A stretch of DNA of 64,000 nt from Bacteriovorax sp. BSW11_IV (GTDB lineage: Bacteria; Bdellovibrionota; Bacteriovoracia; Bacteriovoracales; Bacteriovoracaceae). This document shows, one piece after another, positions 52,417 to 60,290 of this stretch. Within the stretch, counting starts at the first letter, position 1. The number at the start of each line of letters is the position of its first letter. The stretch covers positions 124,001 to 188,000 of the forward strand of contig NZ_AUNE01000045.1 of the NCBI RefSeq assembly GCF_000447755.1. The letters run 5' to 3'. The translations under genes and the position numbers were made by a program. The notes beneath the pieces are model-generated. The model saw nothing but the letters and a program-made list of their open reading frames with translations, made no database searches and was not told the origin of the DNA.

Positions 52417-53856
52417 ATGGATTTAACTAATAAAATTAGTGCGGCTGAATTAAAAAAGGGTAAAGACTCTTTTAAAAAAATATTTTTCTATCGCGTTTGT
52501 GGAACTGGAATGGGCGCCGCTGCCTGTTTACTCAAAGAAAAAGGCTACGATGTTGAGGGGGGAGATACAAACTTTTACCCACCGATGAGTACTTATTTGA
52601 AGTCCACAAAAATTCCTCTCTATAATCTTGACAGTTTTGATCATGAATTGCTTAAGAATTACGATTTGATTGTTGTCGGAAATGTTGTACCTGGTTCATC
52701 TGAACAGGCCCGTGCAATTGAATCTTTAGGCGTTCCATTTACCTCTTTTCCAGAGGCCCTTGGAACTCTTGTTCTTGATGATATTAATGTTATTGGAATA
52801 GCAGGAACTCACGGTAAAACGACAACGACTTATCTTGCAACTCAGGTTTTTGAAAACCTTGGTCAAAGACCGGGGTATTTTATTGGCGGAGTCATTAACG
52901 ATAGACCTTCTTCAAAATTGGGAGAGGGAAAATACTTTTTCATTGAATCGGATGAATATGATAGTGCGTACTTTGAGAAAATTTCAAAATTTCGTCTCTA
53001 TGCTTTAAAAAATATGATCCTCACTTCTCTAGAATTTGATCACGCCGATATTTTTAATTCTATCGAAGATATTAAAGATCAATTCAAGGCGACTCTAAGA
53101 GGACTTAAAGGTCAAATGATCTTCAATGATTCATACAAGGCCATCGATGAGCTTGTTCATGAACTAAATCTTAATGTTCAATATTATGGGCTTAATCATG
53201 GAAATGGACCTCGTATTCTAAAAGAGTCTCCTGATGGAAGTGAGTTCGAAATCACATTGAATGATAAGAACTATTCATTTAAAACAAATCTGATCGGAAA
53301 GCACAATATTCTCAATCTTTCTTCCGTAATTATTTATGCCCTTAATGAAGGCCATACTGTTGAAAAAATTCAAGATGCTATTAAAAATCTTAGCCTTGTA
53401 AAAAGAAGACAAGAAGTTCGTGGGTTTTATAAGGGTGCGCCAGTTATTGATGACTTTGCCCATCACCCTAAGGCCGTAGAGTTAACGATTGATTCAATTA
53501 AAACGAAATATCCCAACAAAGAAATTGTTGTTGTTATGGAGCCAAATTCTGCAACAGCAAGAAGTGCTATCTTTCAAAATGAATTTCGCGATTCTTTAAT
53601 GGCCGCAGACACCGTGATTTTCACTCGCCCAATGAGACCGACTTCAGTTAAAGGAGTGGGGGATTTGGATTGTGCAAAAATTGTGAATGAGCTGAAAGAA
53701 AAAGGCAAAAAGGGAGCTCTTGCAAAAGATCTTTCAGAGCTAATGTCTTGCTTTGAACAATTTGTGGATGAGAATAAAGTTTTATTAATTTTAAGTAATG
53801 GTACATGTCTTGGACTGTGGGAGTCGAGTTTCGTTGAGGATATTCAAAAGTCTTAA
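52417..53856 (+). CDS. mpl: Murein tripeptide ligase
   Basis: Mpl ligates UDP-MurNAc to the tripeptide L-Ala-gamma-D-Glu-meso-DAP, recycling peptidoglycan. Mur-ligase features: GTGMGAAACLLKEKGYDVEGGDTNFYPPMS, ATP site GTHGKTTTTYL, EFDHADIF and later HPKAVELTID, LRGL. I place the start at the ATG at 52417 (MDLTNKISAAELKKGKD) since AAGGAAG lies five to seven bases before it, while the in-frame ATG at 52393 has none. The product is about 479 residues. The 3' end overlaps the next gene. Consistent with heavy murein turnover in the organism. Confidence 0.9.
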   Translation: MDLTNKISAAELKKGKDSFKKIFFYRVCGTGMGAAACLLKEKGYDVEGGDTNFYPPMSTYLKSTKIPLYNLDSFDHELLKNYDLIVVGNVVPGSSEQARAIESLGVPFTSFPEALGTLVLDDINVIGIAGTHGKTTTTYLATQVFENLGQRPGYFIGGVINDRPSSKLGEGKYFFIESDEYDSAYFEKISKFRLYALKNMILTSLEFDHADIFNSIEDIKDQFKATLRGLKGQMIFNDSYKAIDELVHELNLNVQYYGLNHGNGPRILKESPDGSEFEITLNDKNYSFKTNLIGKHNILNLSSVIIYALNEGHTVEKIQDAIKNLSLVKRRQEVRGFYKGAPVIDDFAHHPKAVELTIDSIKTKYPNKEIVVVMEPNSATARSAIFQNEFRDSLMAADTVIFTRPMRPTSVKGVGDLDCAKIVNELKEKGKKGALAKDLSELMSCFEQFVDENKVLLILSNGTCLGLWESSFVEDIQKS

Positions 53857-55549
53857 ATATTTATTGATTTCAGGCCTAATTCTCCACTGTTCTCAGGGGA
53901 TGGCATTGCCATCTCCAATTTTTCCAATTGATGGAAAAGAAAAAACGATTCTTAATCGCTATCTTGCACTTCATGAGAGATTTTCAAAAATTCACTGCAA
54001 ACCAGGCGTTGAGCAACACTTTAATAAACTTGACCATAACTATAAAGGTGATGGCCACTTTATCCCTCTTAACCTAGACGGGACCCTTGATAAAGAGAGT
54101 GTTTCAAAAAATATTTCTCAAATTGAAAATAAAGAGAAATATATTTTAACTCTTATTGAAAAATTGAAAAAGGTAAAAAGCTTCAAGGGTGAGTTAAATC
54201 TTATAAAGAGTTTGCAATCTGATATAACGAAGCTCTTGAACTTGAAGTACGAGTATAAAAATCTGACTTCTGTTGCGGCCAAAGAGAAGTTAATCATTAA
54301 AGCTAAAAATGATTACGATACATACAAGAAAAACTTGCGCCATCTTTTTTCTAAAACACCCCACTTACTTTCATTCAATTATCCAGTAGATCATTTTAAG
54401 CTTCGAATGGAATACGATAAATATAAAAGTGGCAAAGATGATCTTAGTCGTCAAAAGATGAATGAGATTTATCTCTATCGCAAAATCGTAGAAGACGGTG
54501 CACAAGACAAAGATCATACGAGAAATGATATTTATCTGAGGGCCTTAATTAGTACGATTACAAAACGAATTTCAGGACCCGATGTTTTTATTTCTGAAGA
54601 TGTTCGATATGATATCGATTCCGTATTAGAGGGAATTGAGCATCAGTTGCGTTTAAGTAAAAAGAAAAAGCTCGAGCGATTAACCGAATGGCATGAAAGA
54701 ACAAAACGATCATTAGATTTCTATAAAATGCTAGTTGATGACAAGGTTGTCCTCGACGGCAAAACAATCAACGCATCTGAGCTTATTGGTGAGAAGGCCA
54801 AGGCACGTTATCTTCTACAAGAATTTGTCCTAAAAAAAGAAGCAGAAACTTATCACTTTTGGAGTGATCAAGAAGAAATTTATCGCGCACTTTTCTCGCT
54901 TGAAACAATTCTTTTTAATGAAGTAGGAACTATCGACTCTGTAGGTGCTCCCGAACGAAAAGATGTTACTCAGGTTGTAATTAACAGACGCTTCTTACCG
55001 AAGTATTCAATTATGACTTCGGAAACAGATTTATTTAATATCTTAGAAAAAGAAAAATTAAAGACAAAATCTTATCCTTGGTTAAATACGATGTTCAAAC
55101 AAGGAGAGTTCTCTTTTACATATTTTTTTATCTCAGGAAATTTAAGAATTTATTGTCCTGATTTATCGAGAAGAGGGAAGAAGCTTAGATTCGATAATCT
55201 CAATATTATTCTCGATGCCCTTCGAGCTCCGAAGTATTCTTTCCAAGCTCTTCGTTATTTCTCACGAGCTTCTATGCTTGGAAGAATTGATATGGATGAT
55301 CTTTGGGAAGATTACACTCCAATTAACGAAACCCCTGGCCAGAGAATTACAAATGACAAGGCCATCAAACGTATGGTGGGCCTTGGACGCTATCAGTATT
55401 TATACGATTTTGTAGGCACAGATGGAAGGCCATATTTAGTCATACGAATCGGTCATAAAGTTTATGTAAAATCTGAGAGTGAAGACACGTTTTATTATTA
55501 CAGAAATCCTCATTATTTTCGCTACTTTAAGCCCATTGCCGTAAAGTAA
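53834..55549 (+). CDS. Hypothetical exported protein, ~571 aa
   Basis: Unknown. With a TTG start at 53834 the first residues (LRIFKSLKYLLISGLILHCSQGMA) make a signal peptide; an in-frame ATG at 53798 would precede this by 12 codons and has no ribosome binding site. Either start overlaps the mpl end. The protein is hydrophilic, with many Lys- and Glu-rich helices (for instance LEGIEHQLRLSKKKKLERLTEWHERTKRSLDFY) and a C-terminal portion with strands (SFTYFFISGNLRIYCP; RPYLVIRIGHKVYV). Only four cysteines visible. Likely a periplasmic or surface protein of close relatives. Confidence 0.65.
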   Translation: MRIFKSLKYLLISGLILHCSQGMALPSPIFPIDGKEKTILNRYLALHERFSKIHCKPGVEQHFNKLDHNYKGDGHFIPLNLDGTLDKESVSKNISQIENKEKYILTLIEKLKKVKSFKGELNLIKSLQSDITKLLNLKYEYKNLTSVAAKEKLIIKAKNDYDTYKKNLRHLFSKTPHLLSFNYPVDHFKLRMEYDKYKSGKDDLSRQKMNEIYLYRKIVEDGAQDKDHTRNDIYLRALISTITKRISGPDVFISEDVRYDIDSVLEGIEHQLRLSKKKKLERLTEWHERTKRSLDFYKMLVDDKVVLDGKTINASELIGEKAKARYLLQEFVLKKEAETYHFWSDQEEIYRALFSLETILFNEVGTIDSVGAPERKDVTQVVINRRFLPKYSIMTSETDLFNILEKEKLKTKSYPWLNTMFKQGEFSFTYFFISGNLRIYCPDLSRRGKKLRFDNLNIILDALRAPKYSFQALRYFSRASMLGRIDMDDLWEDYTPINETPGQRITNDKAIKRMVGLGRYQYLYDFVGTDGRPYLVIRIGHKVYVKSESEDTFYYYRNPHYFRYFKPIAVK

Positions 55550-55591
55550 ATTTCGTTACGAATTTCTTTTTTAGTCATGCACAATTTTTAA

Positions 55592-55621
55592 TTGTCTGAC
55601 TATAACTTAGGGTGTATAGTC
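55592..55621 (+). promoter_or_regulatory. metK promoter with overlapping inverted repeat
   Basis: TTGTCT (55592-55597) and TATAGT (55615-55620) are spaced by 17 bases, a good sigma70-type promoter. The perfect repeat GACTATA (55598-55604) and TATAGTC (55615-55621) covers the spacer and the -10, where a repressor could block RNA polymerase. Leader of about 55 bases. Confidence 0.6.
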
Positions 55622-55682
55622 CCACGACTTACTAGAGTATTATTTATTTAACAAAAAGTGTTTACTATAACTGGAGTAAAAA

Positions 55683-56849
55683 ATGCTTAAAGATTACGTT
55701 TTTACATCTGAGTCGGTAACTGAAGGTCACCCAGATAAAATCGCAGATCAGATTTCTGATGCTGTACTAGATGCTATGCTTGCACAAGATCCTGCTTCAC
55801 GCGTTGCTTGTGAAACTATGATCACTACTGGTCTAGTTGTTCTTGCAGGTGAGATTACTTCTAAAGCTAACATCGATTTCCAAGATGTAGTTAGATCAAA
55901 AATTAGAGATATTGGTTACGACCATTCAGATAAAGGTTTTGACTGTAATACTTGTGGTGTTATGGTTGCCCTTGATAAACAATCTCCTGACATCGCTCAA
56001 GGTGTTGATGAAGGTGCTGGTACATTTACTGAAATGGGAGCTGGTGACCAAGGTCTAATGTTTGGTTATGCAATTAACGAAACAGAAAGCTTCATGCCAC
56101 TTACAATTGATCTTTCTCACAGACTTGCTGAGAGACTTTCTTTTGTTAGAAAAAATGGAATCATTCCTAATCTAAGAGCTGACGGTAAAACACAAGTTTC
56201 TGCTCAGTATGTTGACGGAAAAATTTCAAGACTTGATGCAATCGTACTTTCTACTCAGCACTCTGCTGATATGACTCTTGCTCAAGTTCAAGAAGCTGTA
56301 ATGGAAGAAGTTATTAAGAAAACTGTTCCAGCACACCTTATTGATAACAACACAAATATCTACATCAACCCAACTGGTAAATTCGTAATTGGTGGACCAA
56401 TGGGAGACTGTGGTCTTACTGGTAGAAAAATCATCGTAGATACTTACGGTGGTCACGGTGCTCACGGTGGTGGTGCATTCTCTGGTAAAGATCCTTCAAA
56501 AGTTGATAGATCTGCAGCTTACGCTACAAGACAAATTGCTAAGCACATTGTTGCTGCTGGTCTTGCTGATAGAGCTCTAGTACAAGTTGCTTACGCAATT
56601 GGTGTTGCAAAGCCAATGTCGCTTCTTGTTGATACATTTGGAACTGAAAAAGTAGATATTAAGAAAATTCAAGGTGCAGTAAACGAGATCTTCGATATGA
56701 GACCAAAAGCAATTATCGACAGACTTGATCTTCTAAGACCTATCTACTCTAAGTCAGCGGCTTACGGACACTTCGGACGTGTTGCTGAGAATGGTCTATT
56801 CCCATGGGAAGACCTAAAGTATGTTGATCAATTAAAATCACTTCTTTAA
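55683..56849 (+). CDS. metK: S-adenosylmethionine synthetase
   Basis: Makes S-adenosylmethionine from ATP and methionine; cofactor source for the many methyltransferases nearby. 388 residues: [23 protein letters not shown] at the start, [33 protein letters not shown] and [19 protein letters not shown], all signatures. Restricted codon use typical of highly expressed genes, with no GGCC tetramer noticed. Own promoter with an inverted repeat, and a strong terminator. A GGAG site precedes the ATG. Confidence 0.98.
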   Translation: MLKDYVFTSESVTEGHPDKIADQISDAVLDAMLAQDPASRVACETMITTGLVVLAGEITSKANIDFQDVVRSKIRDIGYDHSDKGFDCNTCGVMVALDKQSPDIAQGVDEGAGTFTEMGAGDQGLMFGYAINETESFMPLTIDLSHRLAERLSFVRKNGIIPNLRADGKTQVSAQYVDGKISRLDAIVLSTQHSADMTLAQVQEAVMEEVIKKTVPAHLIDNNTNIYINPTGKFVIGGPMGDCGLTGRKIIVDTYGGHGAHGGGAFSGKDPSKVDRSAAYATRQIAKHIVAAGLADRALVQVAYAIGVAKPMSLLVDTFGTEKVDIKKIQGAVNEIFDMRPKAIIDRLDLLRPIYSKSAAYGHFGRVAENGLFPWEDLKYVDQLKSLL

Positions 56850-56858
56850 TAAATAAAT

Positions 56859-56884
56859 GGCCTTCTTCGGAAGGCCTTTTTTTT
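56859..56884 (+). terminator. Terminator after metK
   Basis: GGCCTTC-TTCG-GAAGGCC followed by eight T. The UUCG tetraloop stabilises the stem. It is only bases from the end of the convergent methyltransferase gene. Confidence 0.95.
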
Positions 56885-57596
56885 ATGCTTTTCTGAAGTA
56901 TATTTTCGAATCATTCTTTTTGAAATCGTGAAATACCGAGTATTTATACCTAAGCGCTTGGTTTACGCGCTCGCCTCGTGCAACGATGTAATAATCATTC
57001 TCTGGGTAGGTTTGTTCGATTCTATAGATAATGTGTCGAATATCATCAACTTCACTAAAGTCGTAGATGAAGTAGACATCGGCCTGTGGTACAGGAAAAT
57101 CATTATCTAAAATATTGCAGGTAAGGATTTTTGCTTTTTTAAGATTGTATTTATCAAAGACCCTGTGTGCTTCATTGGCCCTTTCATCAAGAATCTCATA
57201 TCCAATAAAATTGTATTTATTAGATAAGCAACTAAGAACAAGACCCACTCTTCCGTAAGCAGCACCGAAATCAACAATTGTTTTCACATGCTGCTTTTCT
57301 AGAATTTTAAAAATTTCGAGAATGTCAGAGTAGGGCGTCTGTAAAATTTGGGGATGAAGACCAATCCAAGTTTGTGTTCCCTTGAAGTGGTCTTTCTTAT
57401 TTGAACGGTCTGCTCTTTGCTCGTATGAGCGAAAGTTTTTGAGTAGCTTTTGTTCAATCTTAGGAATTTTGTATCCTAAAATTTTATCAACATTTTTAGA
57501 ATGCAACCTTGGGTGAATACCCCTTGGTGATTCGAATAAAGCCATTTCAAGTTTAGGCATTTTGTCTATTGCAGAAACTTGCTCACTAGCAGACAA
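56883..57596 (-). CDS. Class I SAM-dependent methyltransferase, substrate unknown
   Basis: A 237-residue methyltransferase. The SAM-binding motif I is VDFGAAYGRVGLVLS (residues ~112-126), then NFIGYEILDERANEAHRVFDKYN (acidic end of beta 2) and TCNILDNDFPVPQADVYFIYDF (post-motif II/IV). The N-terminal ~100 residues (ALFESPRGIHPRLHSK, KLLKNFRSYEQRADR) are not of a known type. The substrate could be RNA or protein. It is the second gene after the RRM protein (four-base gap) and is probably expressed with it, which would suit an RNA substrate, but this is inference. Confidence 0.8.
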   Translation of the reverse strand: MSASEQVSAIDKMPKLEMALFESPRGIHPRLHSKNVDKILGYKIPKIEQKLLKNFRSYEQRADRSNKKDHFKGTQTWIGLHPQILQTPYSDILEIFKILEKQHVKTIVDFGAAYGRVGLVLSCLSNKYNFIGYEILDERANEAHRVFDKYNLKKAKILTCNILDNDFPVPQADVYFIYDFSEVDDIRHIIYRIEQTYPENDYYIVARGERVNQALRYKYSVFHDFKKNDSKIYFRKA

Positions 57597-57600
57597 TTAA

Positions 57601-57882
57601 TTACCATCTTTTAGCGAATGATTTTTGCTTTGGAGCTTTGTCTTCTGCTGCATTAACTTTTAGGTTTCTTCCGTCTGAGCTAACACCATTTAGGCCTTCG
57701 ATTGCTTCTTCAGCTTCACTGCTTGTAGACATTTCTACAAAGCCAAAACCTTTGCTTCTACCAGTGTCTCTGTCCATAATGATTCTTGCTGAAAGAACTT
57801 CTCCGTATTGAGAGAATAGTTCTCCAAGTTGGTCATTTGATAGATTGTAAGACAGGTTTCCTACATAGATTTTTGTAGTCAT
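57601..57882 (-). CDS. RRM-type RNA-binding protein
   Basis: A single-RRM protein of the cyanobacterial/bacterial Rbp kind, 93 residues. RNP-2 is KIYVGNLSYNL (residues 4-14) and RNP-1 is RSKGFGFVEM (~43-52), with aromatic residues positioned to stack RNA bases; the rest ends in a short basic tail (KAPKQKSFAKRW). I use the ATG at 57882 because AAAGGATC lies ahead of it; an in-frame ATG at 57900 would add six residues. Proteins like this rise in the cold and act in post-transcriptional control in other bacteria. First gene of a pair with the methyltransferase. Confidence 0.93.
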   Translation of the reverse strand: MTTKIYVGNLSYNLSNDQLGELFSQYGEVLSARIIMDRDTGRSKGFGFVEMSTSSEAEEAIEGLNGVSSDGRNLKVNAAEDKAPKQKSFAKRW

Positions 57883-57894
57883 AATTGATCCTTT

Positions 57895-57912
57895 GACCAA
57901 TACTTATTGGTC
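57895..57912 (-). promoter_or_regulatory. 18-base palindrome at the RRM gene start
   Basis: GACCAATA and TATTGGTC (57895-57912) are perfect 8-bp arms separated by two bases, just upstream of the RRM ribosome binding site. A TAATAT -10 candidate (minus strand, 57916-57921) would place the transcription start in or near this palindrome. Likely an operator or a 5' hairpin. Confidence 0.6.
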
Positions 57913-58110
57913 GCTATATTAAATAAATACTGAAATTGAAGCTGAAAAAAGACTTGATTGGAAATTTAGTCAGAAACTAATAGCAGTAAGCACAACCTAA
58001 CACATTACTCAATTAAAAGATAGTCGTTTGAGTAATGTTCTTCTAATTAGTCTATTTTTCTATTATTTTAAATAATTGCATTCAGTGAAAAGTGAAATTA
58101 CTATTAAATA

Positions 58111-58335
58111 ATGTTAGATATTTTGTTTTTTATTATTAAGTACATTCCTTTTTGGGCAACTCCAATCATGCTCATATCTCTATCTTTTGCATACGTTTAT
58201 TGGATTAAGGATGTTAGGGATATTTCGACTTATTTTGTATTGGTCGCGATTTTTTGCTTCTTTTGTAATACCTATTGGATTTTAACAGGTGGACCGAAAG
58301 GGAGCGTAGAGTTTCTTTTTCGTTTTATCTACTAA
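58111..58335 (+). CDS. Possible small membrane protein, 74 aa
   Basis: A short reading frame with two hydrophobic helices (ILFFIIKYIPFWATPIMLISLSFAYVY and YFVLVAIFCFFCNTYWIL) and a Gly-Pro-Lys turn near the end. The aromatic content fits a membrane peptide, and it fills the only stretch of about 600 bases otherwise free of genes, between the RRM gene and the sigma54 regulator. No ribosome binding site is visible (ATTAAATA before the ATG). Family unknown; it could be spurious. Otherwise this stretch holds only AT-rich sequence. Confidence 0.45.
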   Translation: MLDILFFIIKYIPFWATPIMLISLSFAYVYWIKDVRDISTYFVLVAIFCFFCNTYWILTGGPKGSVEFLFRFIY

Positions 58336-58518
58336 AATTTTTTTGCCCACGATAAATTTCATATGAATTTAACCCTTTGAAACTACTGATGAAATTCTCC
58401 GGTAAGAAAGTGTAACATTCTAAGAGTGCCAGTAATTTGACACTCACATTTGAATTGGCTAGCATTTTTTAAGGCCAATAATTTTGGTCTCACACACACC
58501 TAAATGGAATGTTGCATA

Positions 58519-60066
58519 ATGAATGACTTTGATTTCCTTTATTCGAATCTAGATCAATTTTCTGACCAGAATTCAAGTGATTTTGAAATAGAGGTTCCCG
58601 ATATTGTCCTAGTAGAAGACGATGTCGTTCTAGGGAAAACAATCAAAAAGTATGTTGAAAAAACCACCAAACTCAATGTTCACTACGTAAAAGGTCCATC
58701 AGAGTGTTTAGAACTACTCGCAGATGTTGATAAGAGTTCTAATTTTTGTTTAATTTCAGATATTAGTTTTGAAGATGGTGGAGCGGATGGACTCCTTCTA
58801 ATTGACCTTCTAAAAGAGCGTGGCCTTAAATTTACTTCTATTGTTATGACTGGCTTTGCATCAATTGAAACAGCGATTAATGCCACTAAAAAAGGTGTTT
58901 ATCACTATCTAACTAAACCATTTGATCTCGATGTTCTTACAGAACTTATTCTTAAGGCCTATGAAGAAGTTTATAAAATTGATAAGAAATATCTGACGTC
59001 TGATAAGGCACAAGTTGAGGTGGTTAGGGAAGAAAGAAGAGAGAGGAGAAACTCTTTCAAAATTGAGGCCCCAACTAAAGATGATATGTTTTGTGGGATG
59101 ATTGGTCGCTCAAAAGTTATGAGAGATGTTTTCGAGCGCATTCAAAAAGTTGCTGCATCAGATTCTACTATTTTGATTAATGGACCATCGGGAACAGGTA
59201 AAGAACTCGTGGCCAGTGCCGTTCATAAACTATCTCCACGAAACAGTGGAGGAATTGTCTCTGTGAACTGTGGAGCTATTCCTGGTGAGCTACTTGAGAG
59301 TGAGCTCTTTGGTCACGAAAGGGGCGCTTTTACGGGTGCCATTTCTGCACGTAAAGGACGCTTTGAAATTGCAGATAAAGGAACAATTTTTTTAGATGAA
59401 ATTGGTGATATGCCACTGCTACTTCAAGTAAAACTTCTTCGTGTTCTTCAAAATAGAACTATTGAAAGAGTGGGAAGCACTTCTTCAATGCCCGTTGATG
59501 TTAGGATCATCACCGCTACACACAGAAATTTAGAGCAAGCAGTATCTGAAGGAAATTTCAGAGAAGACTTATATTATCGCCTTAATGTTATTCCGATTAA
59601 AGTTCCGTCCCTCTCAGAAAGAAGGGAAGACATTCCATTGCTCATTTCATATTTCCTATCGCGATTTGTGAGTGCTGATGGAAGAAACAATGTTGAGTTT
59701 GATGATGATGCTCTAGAAGTCCTTATGACTTATGATTGGCCAGGTAACGTAAGAGAGCTAGAAAATTTAATGGAGAGACTTGTTATCCTTAAAGGTGGAT
59801 CTCTTGTTAAGGCCTCTGATCTTCCTGGTAAATTTCTTACTCATTGTTCAAAGCGTTTTTCATTCTCGAATGCTGAAACAATGATCTCTCTTCCTGAAGA
59901 TGGAATTGATCTTAAAAAAGTATTATCTGAAATTGAGGACTCTCTTATTGAGCAGGCCCTAGAGAGAACTTCAGGTAATAAGAATCAAGCATCACGCTTA
60001 CTTTCAATGAATAGAACAACCCTAATTGAGAAAATGAAGAAAAAAGGTCTCTCTTTAGAGGTCTAA
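58519..60066 (+). CDS. NtrC-family sigma54-dependent response regulator
   Basis: A 515-residue transcription activator: receiver domain (residues ~25-140, phosphoacceptor Asp in LISDISF, acidic pocket VEDD, TGFAS, LTKPFD), AAA+ domain with Walker A GPSGTGKEL, sigma54-contacting GAFTGA in ERGAFTGAISARKG, Walker B GTIFLDEIGDMP, R-fingers in FREDLYYRLNV, and a C-terminal Fis-type helix-turn-helix (NKNQASRLLSMNRTTLIEKMKKK). The start is taken at the ATG at 58519 (MNDFDFLY) rather than 58504, which has no ribosome binding site. It should activate sigma54 promoters; partner kinase is not in the window. Flagellar or stress control is possible from the flgB edge. Confidence 0.94.
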   Translation: MNDFDFLYSNLDQFSDQNSSDFEIEVPDIVLVEDDVVLGKTIKKYVEKTTKLNVHYVKGPSECLELLADVDKSSNFCLISDISFEDGGADGLLLIDLLKERGLKFTSIVMTGFASIETAINATKKGVYHYLTKPFDLDVLTELILKAYEEVYKIDKKYLTSDKAQVEVVREERRERRNSFKIEAPTKDDMFCGMIGRSKVMRDVFERIQKVAASDSTILINGPSGTGKELVASAVHKLSPRNSGGIVSVNCGAIPGELLESELFGHERGAFTGAISARKGRFEIADKGTIFLDEIGDMPLLLQVKLLRVLQNRTIERVGSTSSMPVDVRIITATHRNLEQAVSEGNFREDLYYRLNVIPIKVPSLSERREDIPLLISYFLSRFVSADGRNNVEFDDDALEVLMTYDWPGNVRELENLMERLVILKGGSLVKASDLPGKFLTHCSKRFSFSNAETMISLPEDGIDLKKVLSEIEDSLIEQALERTSGNKNQASRLLSMNRTTLIEKMKKKGLSLEV

Positions 60067-60076
60067 TATCCGAGTA

Positions 60077-60099
60077 TACCGCTCTTTTTGAGGGCGGTA
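60077..60099 (+). terminator. Weak hairpin after the sigma54 regulator
   Basis: Arms 60077-60086 and 60090-60099 (TACCGC / GCGGTA plus wobble pairs) form a hairpin 10 bases after the stop codon, but no T run follows directly. May be a weak terminator or a pause site. Confidence 0.4.
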
Positions 60100-60290
60100 A
60101 CCCTTTGTTAATTTGATAAAAAAATCAATGTCAAAGTTTTGAGCAGAAAAAAAATCCCCTGAGCAAATTTTTCCTTTAAAATTTTCTAAAACCCTGTAGA
60201 ATTATTTTTGAGGACAGACTTTAGGAAGAAGTCAAAATTATCCTCATAACTTATCTTACGACTATTTTGAAACAGGAAGTTTCAGGAAGT

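Noticed and set aside
55550-55682. SAM riboswitch upstream of metK
   Set aside because: Only ~130 bases with a simple inverted repeat; none of the SAM riboswitch cores I know is present.
58441-58504. Sigma54 promoter TTGGC before the NtrC-type gene
   Set aside because: TTGGCTAGC is followed by T at the -12 position rather than GC.
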